This document shows, piece after piece, positions 42,330 to 51,655 of a stretch of 64,000 nucleotides of DNA. The position numbers and the translations under genes are program-made. Source of the DNA: Pedobacter sp. AJM (lineage in GTDB: Bacteria; Bacteroidota; Bacteroidia; Sphingobacteriales; Sphingobacteriaceae); the NCBI RefSeq assembly GCF_002197755.1, contig NZ_NHOT01000003.1, positions 930,001 through 994,000 on the forward strand, written 5' to 3'. Under the pieces are notes generated by a model, which saw nothing but the letters and a program-made list of their open reading frames with translations, made no database searches and was not told the origin of the DNA. Position 1 is the stretch's first letter; the number at the start of each line of letters is the position of its first letter.

Positions 42330-44651
42330 ATGAAAATTAAACTCGTACTTTTTTTAATGTTGATACCAGTACTGATGGTTAGGGCACAGAAACCAGCAAC
42401 CATTACAGGAAAAATCACCACCAATGATGGCAAAGCCGCCACCGGTATTACCGTAAGCGTTCCAGGTACTACACTCGGAAGCGTGACGGATGACAAAGGT
42501 CTTTACAGGATCAAAAATCTTGCTTCAGGAAATCAAGTGATCCAACTCTCTGCTATAGGCATCCAAACTCAAACCAAGACTGTTAAAATTGAGCCTGGTG
42601 AAACCACAAATATTGATTTTGTAATCAGTGAGACCATAAAAGAGCTGGAAGAAGTAGCGGTTAGCGCACTCAGGGCACATAAATACATTTATAAGGAAAG
42701 TGATCAGGTTGCCAAAATCCCATTAAAGAATTTGGAGAATCCACAGGTGTATTCTGTTATTCCGAAAGAGCTTATCAGTAGTCAGTTATCGCTCAACAGC
42801 AAGGATGTAATCAATAATGCTACTGGCGTAGTGGCTTATTATACACCGATTGGTACGGTAAGCGCCTGGATAAGGGGATTTGACACCAGAAATGCGATCC
42901 GAAATGGTATGGTTACCCAATACCGGGCAGAGTCTGATCCCATTAATATTGAGCGGGTTGAGGTGATCAAAGGACCGGCCGGCACGCTCTTCGGTTCCAG
43001 TGCCATATCATTTGGTGGCTTAATTAATAAAATTACCAAAACCCCAAATCCCATTGCGGCAACTGAAATAGCCGTTTTTACAGGCAGCAATAGCTTAATG
43101 AGAATAACGGCCGATGTGAACACCCCCTTAAATGCATCAAAAACATCCTTATTCAGGCTAAATGCAGCTTACCACGCTGAAGATAGTTTTCAGGATATCG
43201 GACGTTATAAGAGTATCAGTGCTGCGCCAAGTTTTCTTTATAAAATAAACGACAGACTTACTTTCCTCGTTGATGCTGAATTTGCAGCGGTAACCAGAAC
43301 ACAGCAACCCTACCCGTCATTTGGCCCGAATACAACTTTTAAAAATTTCAGGGATATTCCAATTGGTTACAAAAAATATATTGGTGGTGATGATGTGGAT
43401 GCTAAAACAACCATTTCTAATTTCTTTACCAAGGCAACCTACAAATTGTCTGATCAATGGGTTTCCTCTACCAACCTGAATTTTAGTAATGGTTATGTAG
43501 ATTATGCCAATCAGCTTTATCCAAGATGGCTGACGGATTCTACGATGACCAGGAATATAGGAATGTACAGCGCACGTACACTTTCGTTCATTCAGTTTCA
43601 ACAGAATTTTAATGGTGACTTTAAAATAGGCAAAATGCGTAACAGGGCCGTTATTGGTGCAGATTTTACCAGTACAATTACCAGGTTAAACTATGCGTAT
43701 TTTAATTATGATACCATTAATGTGAATCAAAATTTCGCTCCGTTATTTGCCCAGCGTGCCAATGCCTTAATGGCCGCAAAAACACCAGGTCATTATCAAA
43801 ACACACAAACCAATTACAGCCTTTATGCTTCTGACGTTATTAACCTAACCGATCGCCTGCTCGTGATGGCAAGTTTGCGACTGGACCAGTTTGTAAACAA
43901 GGCCAGTATCGAAAATAGTCTTCCGGTAAAAGATGATTATCAGCAAACGGCATTATCCCCTAAATTCGGATTGATTTATCAAATTGTAGATCAGAAAGTT
44001 TCTCTTTTCGGAAATTACATGAATGGTTTTTTAAATCAGGGGCCGGTTACCCAGCCTGATGGCGGTACACTCCGGTTAAAACCCAAGCAAGCCAACCAAT
44101 GGGAAGGTGGTGTTAAAACAGATCTGTTAAACAAGCATTTGGGTTTTACCTTAAGTTTTTACGATATCAAAGTTAACAATGCCACTTATACCGACATCAA
44201 TAATTTTAGCTTACAAGGGGGCACACAAAGAAGCAAGGGTTTCGAAGCAGAACTGAATGCAGAGCCTGTTGATCATTTTTATATTATATCCGGATATGCC
44301 AGGAACAGCAATAAATTTATATCTGGTACCCCCTCACTAATCGGGAAAAAAGTTGCCGGTGCGCCGGGTGAGGTCTTTAACCTTTGGATGAATTATCAGT
44401 GTGTGAGTGGCTTTTTGAAAAATTTTGGCGGTGGCTTTGGCGGCAATTACGTCAGCGAGGTATACTGGGATGCCGCGAATACCATTACCATACCCTCGTA
44501 CACAGTGTTGAATGCCGCAATCAGTTATCATCAGCCAAGCTGGACAGCATCCGTTAAAATGAATAACCTATCTAACCAAAAATATTGGAACAGCGATGCA
44601 CAGCCACAAATGCTGAGGCAGATTATAGGTTCACTCGCTATGAAATTTTAA
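42330..44651 (+). CDS. TonB-dependent siderophore receptor
   Basis: This 773-residue protein has a signal peptide (MVRAQ). An N-terminal carboxypeptidase-regulatory-like domain (ITGKITTNDGKAATGITVSVPG) and a plug (SKDVINNATGVVAYY, INIERVEVIKGPAGTLFGSSAISFGGLINKITKTP) follow. The barrel ends in a Phe (SLAMKF). The plug pattern fits FhuA/FpvA-like ferrisiderophore receptors. It is the first gene of the cluster with ATP-grasp, IucA/IucC and MFS genes. Confidence 0.94.
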   Translation: MKIKLVLFLMLIPVLMVRAQKPATITGKITTNDGKAATGITVSVPGTTLGSVTDDKGLYRIKNLASGNQVIQLSAIGIQTQTKTVKIEPGETTNIDFVISETIKELEEVAVSALRAHKYIYKESDQVAKIPLKNLENPQVYSVIPKELISSQLSLNSKDVINNATGVVAYYTPIGTVSAWIRGFDTRNAIRNGMVTQYRAESDPINIERVEVIKGPAGTLFGSSAISFGGLINKITKTPNPIAATEIAVFTGSNSLMRITADVNTPLNASKTSLFRLNAAYHAEDSFQDIGRYKSISAAPSFLYKINDRLTFLVDAEFAAVTRTQQPYPSFGPNTTFKNFRDIPIGYKKYIGGDDVDAKTTISNFFTKATYKLSDQWVSSTNLNFSNGYVDYANQLYPRWLTDSTMTRNIGMYSARTLSFIQFQQNFNGDFKIGKMRNRAVIGADFTSTITRLNYAYFNYDTINVNQNFAPLFAQRANALMAAKTPGHYQNTQTNYSLYASDVINLTDRLLVMASLRLDQFVNKASIENSLPVKDDYQQTALSPKFGLIYQIVDQKVSLFGNYMNGFLNQGPVTQPDGGTLRLKPKQANQWEGGVKTDLLNKHLGFTLSFYDIKVNNATYTDINNFSLQGGTQRSKGFEAELNAEPVDHFYIISGYARNSNKFISGTPSLIGKKVAGAPGEVFNLWMNYQCVSGFLKNFGGGFGGNYVSEVYWDAANTITIPSYTVLNAAISYHQPSWTASVKMNNLSNQKYWNSDAQPQMLRQIIGSLAMKF

Positions 44652-44683
44652 AAGACAAATTATACCTCAATCTACCGATTAAC

Positions 44684-45661
44684 ATGCGATTTAAAAATAT
44701 ACATAGTGTCCTCATACAGGAAAGATGTAAGGAACAAGGTATCAGTTGTGAACTGCTGGTACCTGGAGATGAAGAAATTTTTGAACTTCAAAAAGGTGAC
44801 CGTAAAATCTTCATCAACCGTGGCGTATCTCCATATGTCAGTCATATGGCGGCTACCCTTTCAGAAAACAAGTTAGCAACCAATACCTTACTTCAAAACC
44901 ATGGAATTCCTATCCCTGAATTTATGTTTTGTGCTGACCTTCAGCAAGAGGCCATCTCATTTCTGGAACAATATCAGCCTTTGGTAGTTAAACCGTTTGA
45001 CACCAACAAGGGGGTTGAAATCCACCTGAATATCTCCAATCTAAAAGATCTGGAACAGGCTTTTTTAAAGGTTAGAAAGGTAAGCAGCCATGCCATTCTT
45101 CAGCGTCAGGCTGCAGGTAAGGATTATCGGATTTTACTTATTGGAGATGAACTTGCCGGCGTATTATGGAACGAATGGGCTTATGTAACCGGCAATGGAA
45201 AAGATCAGCTGGAACAGCTGATCGAAACTGAAAATAAGAAAAGAGAAACGGAAGGTACGCCTGTTTATAACCGGAATTTTAAAATGCTTTCTCCGGTTCC
45301 CATGGAAGATGCAGGGCAGGCACTGGCATTGCAGGGACTAGACTTTAAATATGTTCCCGGCTATGGCGAAAAAATTTACATCAGCTATTGCGGAAATGGC
45401 TGGGCTGGTGCGTTAGCGATTGATCAAACAGAAAATATTCATCCCGATAACCTTCTCCTTGCTAAAAAAATAGCAGCGATAGCTGAAATTGATGTGATTG
45501 GTATTGATATCAGATGCGATGACATCGCAGTATCTTACCAGGAATCAGCCTTTGCAGTGATTGAGGTGAACATCCGGCCCAGTATGGTCGATCATGAGTA
45601 TCCAACCGAAGGGAAATCCAGACGAGTAGTTTCACAATACCTTGATTATTTATTTAAATAA
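44684..45661 (+). CDS. ATP-grasp amide ligase (siderophore biosynthesis, PvsA-like)
   Basis: This 325-residue protein starts at ATG 44684 (MRFKNIHSVL). The open frame runs back into the receptor gene but is not family-like there. ATP-grasp marks are KPFDTNKGVEIHL (ATP lysine and glycine loop), LQRQAAGKDYRILLIGDELAG and the metal-binding end IEVNIRPSM. It resembles the ATP-grasp domain of cyanophycin or glutathione synthetases. Such enzymes join a carboxylate to an amine through an acyl-phosphate. The neighbours indicate a siderophore amide bond, as proposed for PvsA of vibrioferrin. Confidence 0.8.
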   Translation: MRFKNIHSVLIQERCKEQGISCELLVPGDEEIFELQKGDRKIFINRGVSPYVSHMAATLSENKLATNTLLQNHGIPIPEFMFCADLQQEAISFLEQYQPLVVKPFDTNKGVEIHLNISNLKDLEQAFLKVRKVSSHAILQRQAAGKDYRILLIGDELAGVLWNEWAYVTGNGKDQLEQLIETENKKRETEGTPVYNRNFKMLSPVPMEDAGQALALQGLDFKYVPGYGEKIYISYCGNGWAGALAIDQTENIHPDNLLLAKKIAAIAEIDVIGIDIRCDDIAVSYQESAFAVIEVNIRPSMVDHEYPTEGKSRRVVSQYLDYLFK

Positions 45662-45667
45662 GCCATC

Positions 45668-47437
45668 ATGAATCACTTAGCCCAACCATTACCTTCAACA
45701 GTTTTACCGCAAACTGAGACATCAGGATACGCTCAGGCTTGCCAGGAAGTGATGCAAAGACTGCTCTATGCGCTGATTCATGAGCATTCAGATCAGCGGC
45801 AGCTTGTTTTAACCACCACCAATGATCAGTTTAAAGTAAGGCGGATTGTTCTCCCTTCCAGTGGGGGAATTTTAACCTGCGTAGAAACCAATGAAAGGAA
45901 TATTACGGTTTATTTATCAGTGGTATTGCTCAGAAATGATGGTGATTTAACGGAACTTGATGTGATGGCCCTATTGAACTGCATACTGGATTTATGGAAA
46001 ACGGAAGAGGCCTGTAGCGAAAAAATAAGAGCAGAAATCAATAACTGTTTAGATCACCTCGCTATGGCATTTGATCATGAGGCAGCACATACTGATCAGA
46101 TCAGCCAATGCATTAAAGCAGTAATTTTAGCAAAAAAATCTGTTTTTCAGCAGAGGGAAACACTTTTACATTCAGAAATCATACCCTTTAAAGGACATCC
46201 GATCCACGTGTGTGCCAAAACCAAAATGGGCTTTTCCAGACAGGATGTATTGGCTTACAGTCCGGAATTTTCACCGAAGGTTAATCTGCAACTGCTTGCC
46301 GTACACCGGTCACATCTGGTATGTTCTGATGAAATTGACATCTGGACAAAATACAGTGCTAACCTGTTGTCACATAAACAAGCGAAGGATTACCTGATCA
46401 TGCCGGTTCACCCATGGCAATACAAGCATGTTATTGCTCAGGCATATAAGGCACACATCAACAGTGGTGTTTTATTTAAACTTGAAGATGAGGCGATAGA
46501 TGCCCTGCCAACTTTATCTATGAGAACAGCATTTTTACCAGCTACTCCGGGCCAGCCGTTTTATCACATTAAGGTTCCCATAAGTATTCAGGCTACCAGT
46601 GTTAAAAGATCCTTAACCCTCCGGGATTTGTATAACGGTATTGAATTCAGCAAAATGATTCCGGATATGATGCAGAAAATCCCCTCTATTGCGAACAAAC
46701 GTGGGCGATTAATTAGTGATGTGTGTGCGGCACATTTTAAAACCGAGGGAGAAACAAATCCTGGTCTGTCTTTTCTTTTAAGAAATGATCCCGTTAACCA
46801 TTGTTTACCGGGAGAAACCATGGTGGTTGCTGCGGCTTTAACCCATTCTACTAAATTACACCCAACTCCACTTCTTTGTCAGTTCATCAATCAGTCTAAA
46901 TTATCAGTAGAAATTTACCTGGATCAATTGATCGAAACCCTGTTAACTATGCCACTGGAAGTATTTTTGTATAAAGGTATTGCCCTGGATTTGCATGGTC
47001 AAAATACCATGATTGTTTTTGATGAATCTCATCAGGTATGCGCACTGGCTTACCGTGATCTGGGGAGTGTACAAGTGGCAGACACATCGCCTTCCTTTAA
47101 TGAACAGAAACACCTTTTTTATGGAGAAGCCTCCACTTTTATGAACTATAAAGATACCGTTAGTGAATTGATGCACACACTTTTCAATAATCTTATCGGG
47201 GGCATCATCAGCTGTACAGCCAGCGCATACGCCATACCTGAACCGCAGATTTGGAGCAAAGTTAAAGAAACCAGTATACGTATTATCCAAAGCTGCACCG
47301 TACCCAACCAGCTAAAAGATGATTTATGTCAGCTGCTTTTTAGTCCGACGCTGATGATAAAACCCTTATTAAGAATGCGCATTGCAGAAAAAACGCTATA
47401 CCAGGCCATTCCCAACCCGATGTTCAATATTAGCTGA
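45668..47437 (+). CDS. IucA/IucC-family NIS siderophore synthetase
   Basis: This 589-residue protein is of family length. The motifs HPWQ (in IMPVHPWQYKHVI), SMRTAFLP, GIALDLHGQN and YRDLGSVQ mark the N-terminal catalytic and C-terminal FhuF-like parts. NIS synthetases adenylate a carboxylate (citrate or a derivative) and join it to an amine or alcohol. Only one NIS enzyme is encoded here. The usual LHGQN motif is preceded by D instead of the more common E. Confidence 0.93.
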   Translation: MNHLAQPLPSTVLPQTETSGYAQACQEVMQRLLYALIHEHSDQRQLVLTTTNDQFKVRRIVLPSSGGILTCVETNERNITVYLSVVLLRNDGDLTELDVMALLNCILDLWKTEEACSEKIRAEINNCLDHLAMAFDHEAAHTDQISQCIKAVILAKKSVFQQRETLLHSEIIPFKGHPIHVCAKTKMGFSRQDVLAYSPEFSPKVNLQLLAVHRSHLVCSDEIDIWTKYSANLLSHKQAKDYLIMPVHPWQYKHVIAQAYKAHINSGVLFKLEDEAIDALPTLSMRTAFLPATPGQPFYHIKVPISIQATSVKRSLTLRDLYNGIEFSKMIPDMMQKIPSIANKRGRLISDVCAAHFKTEGETNPGLSFLLRNDPVNHCLPGETMVVAAALTHSTKLHPTPLLCQFINQSKLSVEIYLDQLIETLLTMPLEVFLYKGIALDLHGQNTMIVFDESHQVCALAYRDLGSVQVADTSPSFNEQKHLFYGEASTFMNYKDTVSELMHTLFNNLIGGIISCTASAYAIPEPQIWSKVKETSIRIIQSCTVPNQLKDDLCQLLFSPTLMIKPLLRMRIAEKTLYQAIPNPMFNIS

Positions 47438-48684
47438 TGGCCCTGTTTCAAAATACAACAACAGAAAGTAATCCGGCAGCGCAAAATCGGTCAGGCACAT
47501 TTTATAATAAGTTTCTGGTTTGTTCATTTATCGGCGCATTAGGAGATTACATGACCCTTTCTGCATTAGGATGGTATATTGTAGATTCAGTAGGTTCTGC
47601 AGAAGTACTGGGTTGGGTATTTTTTGCCAGAACTGTTCCCCGGTTTTTCATGAGCTTTGTGGGCGGTTATTTTGCCGATCGGATGGATCGTAAAAAGCTG
47701 ATTATCGGGGTATATTCCGGATTAATGATTACAACAGGTTTGCAGATTCTGGTGATCTGGAACCTGTCTGGTTTGCACTGGATTTATATTGTAGCAGTTG
47801 TTTTTTTACGAAATGTTTTTGACAGTGCAGAGCCCAGTATCAGAAATGCACTATTGCCCGACATTGTAAAAAAAGAAAACATTGCAAAAGCTGTTGGCTT
47901 TTATGCTTCCAGTTTAAACCTGGCCGCTATTTTTGCACCGGTTTTAGCCGGATACCTGCTATCTGTCATGACCATTACCCCCTTGTTAATTGCCGATTTT
48001 TGTTTGCAGATCCCCTCTTTTCTGATTCTTTTTTTGCTTCCCGCCATACCCCTCCACCAAGATGCCGCTGGCAAGGGTATGGCAAAAAAAGGCTATATTT
48101 TTGCAATTTCTTACATCAGGCAATCTCCCGTTTTGCGCAATAGCCTGATATTAAGTGTTACCCTGATGTTTTTTCTTTTCCCATTTGGCGCAATGCTTCC
48201 GCTGCTGGTTAAAAACACACTCCAGTCAGATGCAAAATCATTCGGGATGATCAGTGCCACTGAAGCATTTGGGGCCGTGCTTGGCGGACTCTTACTTAAA
48301 TATATTACTCAGGATCAATTGCTCCGGTTTTGGCCCTGGATGGGAATGCTTTCCTGTTTTTTCCTGTTATTATTGGGCTTTGCGGATACTTCATTAGCTG
48401 TTTTACTTATTATTTTTGTTTTAGGATTAATGAGTCAATTATTCAGAAGCACAGGTCGGAGTATCTTTCAGCTCAACACACCCACAGAAATCAGGGGAAA
48501 AGCAATGTCAGTATTGATTTCAGACAGTGGAATCGTATCTCTGGGCATCTTATTTTTTACGCTGATCGCAGGTAAACTATCTGTTGGTTTTGTTTATAGT
48601 TTGATGGGCTGTTTTGGAATGATATGCTGTTTCGCCAGTTACATGTTTTTGCTTAAAGTTAAGAACAAAAATCAGTCAAAATAG
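47437..48684 (+). CDS. MFS transporter, probable siderophore exporter
   Basis: This 415-residue protein has about 12 membrane segments and the MFS loop motif GGYFADRMDRKKL near residue 80. Its ATG overlaps the stop of the synthetase gene (TGATG), so translation is coupled. Position and family (enterobactin exporter EntS-like; PvsC in vibrioferrin clusters) suggest export of the siderophore. Confidence 0.9.
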   Translation: MALFQNTTTESNPAAQNRSGTFYNKFLVCSFIGALGDYMTLSALGWYIVDSVGSAEVLGWVFFARTVPRFFMSFVGGYFADRMDRKKLIIGVYSGLMITTGLQILVIWNLSGLHWIYIVAVVFLRNVFDSAEPSIRNALLPDIVKKENIAKAVGFYASSLNLAAIFAPVLAGYLLSVMTITPLLIADFCLQIPSFLILFLLPAIPLHQDAAGKGMAKKGYIFAISYIRQSPVLRNSLILSVTLMFFLFPFGAMLPLLVKNTLQSDAKSFGMISATEAFGAVLGGLLLKYITQDQLLRFWPWMGMLSCFFLLLLGFADTSLAVLLIIFVLGLMSQLFRSTGRSIFQLNTPTEIRGKAMSVLISDSGIVSLGILFFTLIAGKLSVGFVYSLMGCFGMICCFASYMFLLKVKNKNQSK

Positions 48685-48750
48685 AAAAGGAAAATATTGA
48701 TCTCAAGATACGGTTTGGGATAACCGGTAAATCCTTTTGCGCGGTATAAT

Positions 48751-48780
48751 AAAAAAAGCTGCCCGGATGGACAGCTTTAA
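48751..48780. terminator. bidirectional terminator
   Basis: The arms AAAGCTG (48755-48761) and CAGCTTT (48772-48778) flank a GC-rich loop. On the minus strand seven T follow, a good terminator for the GIN-domain gene. On the plus strand the MFS gene ends 67 bp upstream. Confidence 0.75.
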
Positions 48781-48800
48781 TTCACATTAAATATAGTGAT

Positions 48801-49412
48801 CTATTTTGCTAACACCATTGCATTTTGTTCTGCTTCCATGATGGCCTGGGAAACAAAAGATGCAGATTTAAGACTGACAAAGTCTCCTAATTTTACATTT
48901 TTGATGTTGCTGGCGATCATGGTACTCTGATCAGCAGTACCATTTAATTTTAGTATCGCATCATCCTTAACAATGGTATACAAACTACCTGTGGTCGTTT
49001 TAATCTTAGCTGTAGCACTCTGATTCAAAAACAACTGAAGGTATTTTACATCGAAATTATTGCTGGTTACCACCACGGATTGCCCGTATGCTTCAATTCT
49101 TTCCAAATCTTTTACAGTAATGTTCAGTATGACCTGATTGGTTTCCATGGAGTTGATGAACAAGGTTTTTCCATCAGTTGATACAAAGGTTTTTGCAGCG
49201 TCGTAGTTGCTGGTGCCCGATACATTTTGCTTATCACCCTGGGTTAAGATGATTTTTACATTCCCGCTCACCCAAATCCTGTTGAATGTTGATAATGAAG
49301 CAGTTTTTGTTTCTGCTTTAACGGGCTCAGCGGCAAAAGTGGCCATTACTGATGAAGTGAATACGACTGCTGTTAATGCTGCTGCGAATACTATTTTAGT
49401 GAAGGTTTTCAT
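48801..49412 (-). CDS. secreted GIN-domain (DUF2807) auto-transporter-adhesin-like protein
   Basis: This 203-residue protein starts at ATG 49412 (MKTFTKIVFAAAL); the open frame upstream is an artefact of missing stops. The signal peptide ends near ATFAAEP. The mature part is a short beta-helix with the DUF2807 pattern (FNRIWVSGNVKIILTQGDKQNV; DLERIEAYGQSVVVTSNNFDVKYLQLFLNQSATAKIKTT). Members are exported and of unknown function. Confidence 0.82.
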   Translation of the reverse strand: MKTFTKIVFAAALTAVVFTSSVMATFAAEPVKAETKTASLSTFNRIWVSGNVKIILTQGDKQNVSGTSNYDAAKTFVSTDGKTLFINSMETNQVILNITVKDLERIEAYGQSVVVTSNNFDVKYLQLFLNQSATAKIKTTTGSLYTIVKDDAILKLNGTADQSTMIASNIKNVKLGDFVSLKSASFVSQAIMEAEQNAMVLAK

Positions 49413-49672
49413 ATCTTTATATTTTAAGTTTTTGCTATTGTTTGTGATTAAGACGCAGCTGTCCATCAAACGTTGCAGGCAAAAACCCGATATTATACCA
49501 GTATCAGCAACCACTAGACCAACGCCCGTAATTTCTAGACGAACGGTTAGGAGAACATCACTTAAACTTTTTAATCCTCTTATGCAATACGTCTGAATTA
49601 AAAAATTTTCAAGCTGAACACCCAATACGACCGAACAAAAGCTATCCGGGGCGATAAAGATCAGTTACTCTT

Positions 49673-50188
49673 TTATTTGCTTTTTTTTAACAGTTCTTCA
49701 TATGCAGGCTCCTCATGCCTTTCCATACCATCAGAAATCTTGATTCCGGCTTTCTCAAATTCACGGATTAATCTTTTATCAAAACCTGCAATGTATGAAG
49801 CAAATTTTAAAGAATCCTTTTGTTCAGGGATGGTTTCAAAAGGAATATTCGGTTCTTTAAACCTGTGCAAAACGGCTTCCGTACTGTCGTTACCTTGCAT
49901 AAGCACAGAGTCACCATAGTTTGCAATTTTGGCTACATATGGTTTGGTCAGGTACCTTAATGAATCATTCTCTATTTTATACGCAAGCTTGAACCGGCCA
50001 ACCTTCTGGTTATAGAAAACTACATATTGCGAATCAATATCAAATTCACTATATCCATTTGCCATGGAAAATTTATACCATTTACCGATAAGCGATTTTT
50101 TATTTCCATCTGTGTTTTTAGGCTTTGACGAATTACAGGCAGAGATGGCAAAAATGAAAAAAGCAAGAAAATAAAAGATGGATCTCAT
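49673..50188 (-). CDS. hypothetical lipoprotein
   Basis: This 171-residue protein has a lipoprotein signal peptide ending ISAC. After a Lys/Asn linker, LIGKWYKFSMANGYSEFDIDSQYVVFYNQKVGRFKLAYKIENDSLRYL suggests a small lipocalin-like beta sheet, followed by a helical tail. I do not recognise a family. It stands alone, downstream of the GH11 gene on the same strand. Confidence 0.7.
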   Translation of the reverse strand: MRSIFYFLAFFIFAISACNSSKPKNTDGNKKSLIGKWYKFSMANGYSEFDIDSQYVVFYNQKVGRFKLAYKIENDSLRYLTKPYVAKIANYGDSVLMQGNDSTEAVLHRFKEPNIPFETIPEQKDSLKFASYIAGFDKRLIREFEKAGIKISDGMERHEEPAYEELLKKSK

Positions 50189-50312
50189 GATAACTAATTG
50201 TTAAATAACATTAAAAGATTTTTAATCCAGGTAAATGATCAGAAAGTACCTGAAGTACATCCTGCCAGGCTATTGCCAGGCAGGATGCGGTTGTGATTGC
50301 ATTAAATACTGT

Positions 50313-51083
50313 CTACTGTGCCCAAATGGTACAGTTAATATTGCCATTGGTATTCGTGCCCCATGTTTCCGAAACCATAATTGCTGGAATATTTAGCTGA
50401 CCAAGCGTATATCCGTAGCTTTTCCATTTGTTGTAGTGGTTGGCAAAAGTAATTACACGATTTTGTCCGGGAGCAGCTTTTGTAACCCTTGAACTGTAAA
50501 TCTGTCTGAAGCCATCGCCACCATCAATATTTTTACCTGTCATCCAGCGGGTCCATACGTTATAAGCTGTACCATCACTATCAAATGTACCCAGGAAAGT
50601 ACCGCTGTGAGGTGAAACTGCACCCCAGGTTTCGTTTACGTAGTACTCATAAAAGGGGCTTCTGCTCCATCCGTACCAGCCAAAAGTACCACCTCCGGAG
50701 TTAGAATAAGCACTAAGGTTATACCCGATCTTGTAGTTTGCCGAACCTACCGAATAACCTTTACCGCAGGTAAAATTACCATTGAAACCATTCCAGTTAA
50801 CGCTGTAATTTCCGGCGGCGCCATTTGCGTAATTAACGGTACCTGTAGCACCATCACTCTTCCAAAGCGACCAAAAGAAGCCATTATTTGTACCAGATTG
50901 ATAGGATTCAGTAACTGCGGATTTGTCAGACGGCGGCGTAGTGGCAGTAACTGCAACTGCTTCGGGTTCCATCCTTGCATCTTTTTTACAGCCTGTTAAC
51001 AATGCAGCGCTTGCCAGCGCAATAGTTGCAGCAACAAAGGTAACCTTCCTGGTTACACTTGTCAGTGAGTGTTGTTTTTTCAT
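50313..51083 (-). CDS. GH11-like (xylanase fold) lipoprotein
   Basis: This 256-residue protein has the lipobox LLTGC (Cys32) and a Thr/Ala/Pro linker. A beta-jelly-roll domain of about 190 residues follows with the family-11 pattern: NGFFWSLWKSD, FTCGKGYSVGSA, FGWYGWSRSPFYEYYV-N-ETWG (nucleophile Glu151), TRWMTG and IMVSETWGTNTNGN (acid/base Glu239). Both catalytic glutamates are present. It should cleave beta-1,4-xylan at the cell surface, but the loops differ from classic xylanases. No other xylan genes are nearby. Confidence 0.8.
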   Translation of the reverse strand: MKKQHSLTSVTRKVTFVAATIALASAALLTGCKKDARMEPEAVAVTATTPPSDKSAVTESYQSGTNNGFFWSLWKSDGATGTVNYANGAAGNYSVNWNGFNGNFTCGKGYSVGSANYKIGYNLSAYSNSGGGTFGWYGWSRSPFYEYYVNETWGAVSPHSGTFLGTFDSDGTAYNVWTRWMTGKNIDGGDGFRQIYSSRVTKAAPGQNRVITFANHYNKWKSYGYTLGQLNIPAIMVSETWGTNTNGNINCTIWAQ

Positions 51084-51655
51084 GTATGATTATATTGGTT
51101 AGAGATGCAAAGAAAATATATCTGCAACCGCAGCACCACTATTAATCATCAAATTTATGACACAAATGTTCATAAATCATTCAACGGTGTTCGTTTTATG
51201 GAATTACAGCAACATTAATCTAATTTTAATTACTTATTTATTTTATTAAATTTTATATTTTAAAATACAATATTATTCCTGATTTAACTTTTTTGATCCT
51301 GTTCTCAAAAATAGCATAGTGCATTTAAACATCCTAAAGGACAGTTAAATGGTATATGCATTATAAAAGATTGAGTTTATCATCCTGCCACATATGAGGC
51401 ACATTAATGCAGAACCATGATATCAAAAAGAAAACGGTTACAACTGGAATGATAAGCCTAATCAAAACCGGAAAACATTAGCCTTAAAAAGACTTACAAA
51501 AAAAGAGTTAAAAAATTATAAAAGTTACATTTTTAATAAAATTTATACTACAAATTAAATAATTTTAAAATTACATTCTAATACGAATTATCACTTACAA
51601 GAAACTGCCATTTAATATTAATTTATAGCATTTAAAAGGGCCTTTTAAGTTTCCG
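51084..51655. other. AT-rich 572-bp intergenic region
   Basis: The region is very AT-rich, with no coding frame. TTAAAAGG-G-CCTTTTAA (51632-51648) can form a short hairpin just past the stop of the TetX-like gene and may end its transcript. A 9-bp direct repeat TTCCGCTAA (51651-51659 and 51661-51669) covers that gene's last codons. Nothing else was recognised. Confidence 0.4.

Noticed and set aside
44585..44683. Upstream extension of the ATP-grasp gene into the receptor gene
   Set aside because: It only reads the receptor's end in another frame; the ATG at 44684 begins the family-like part.
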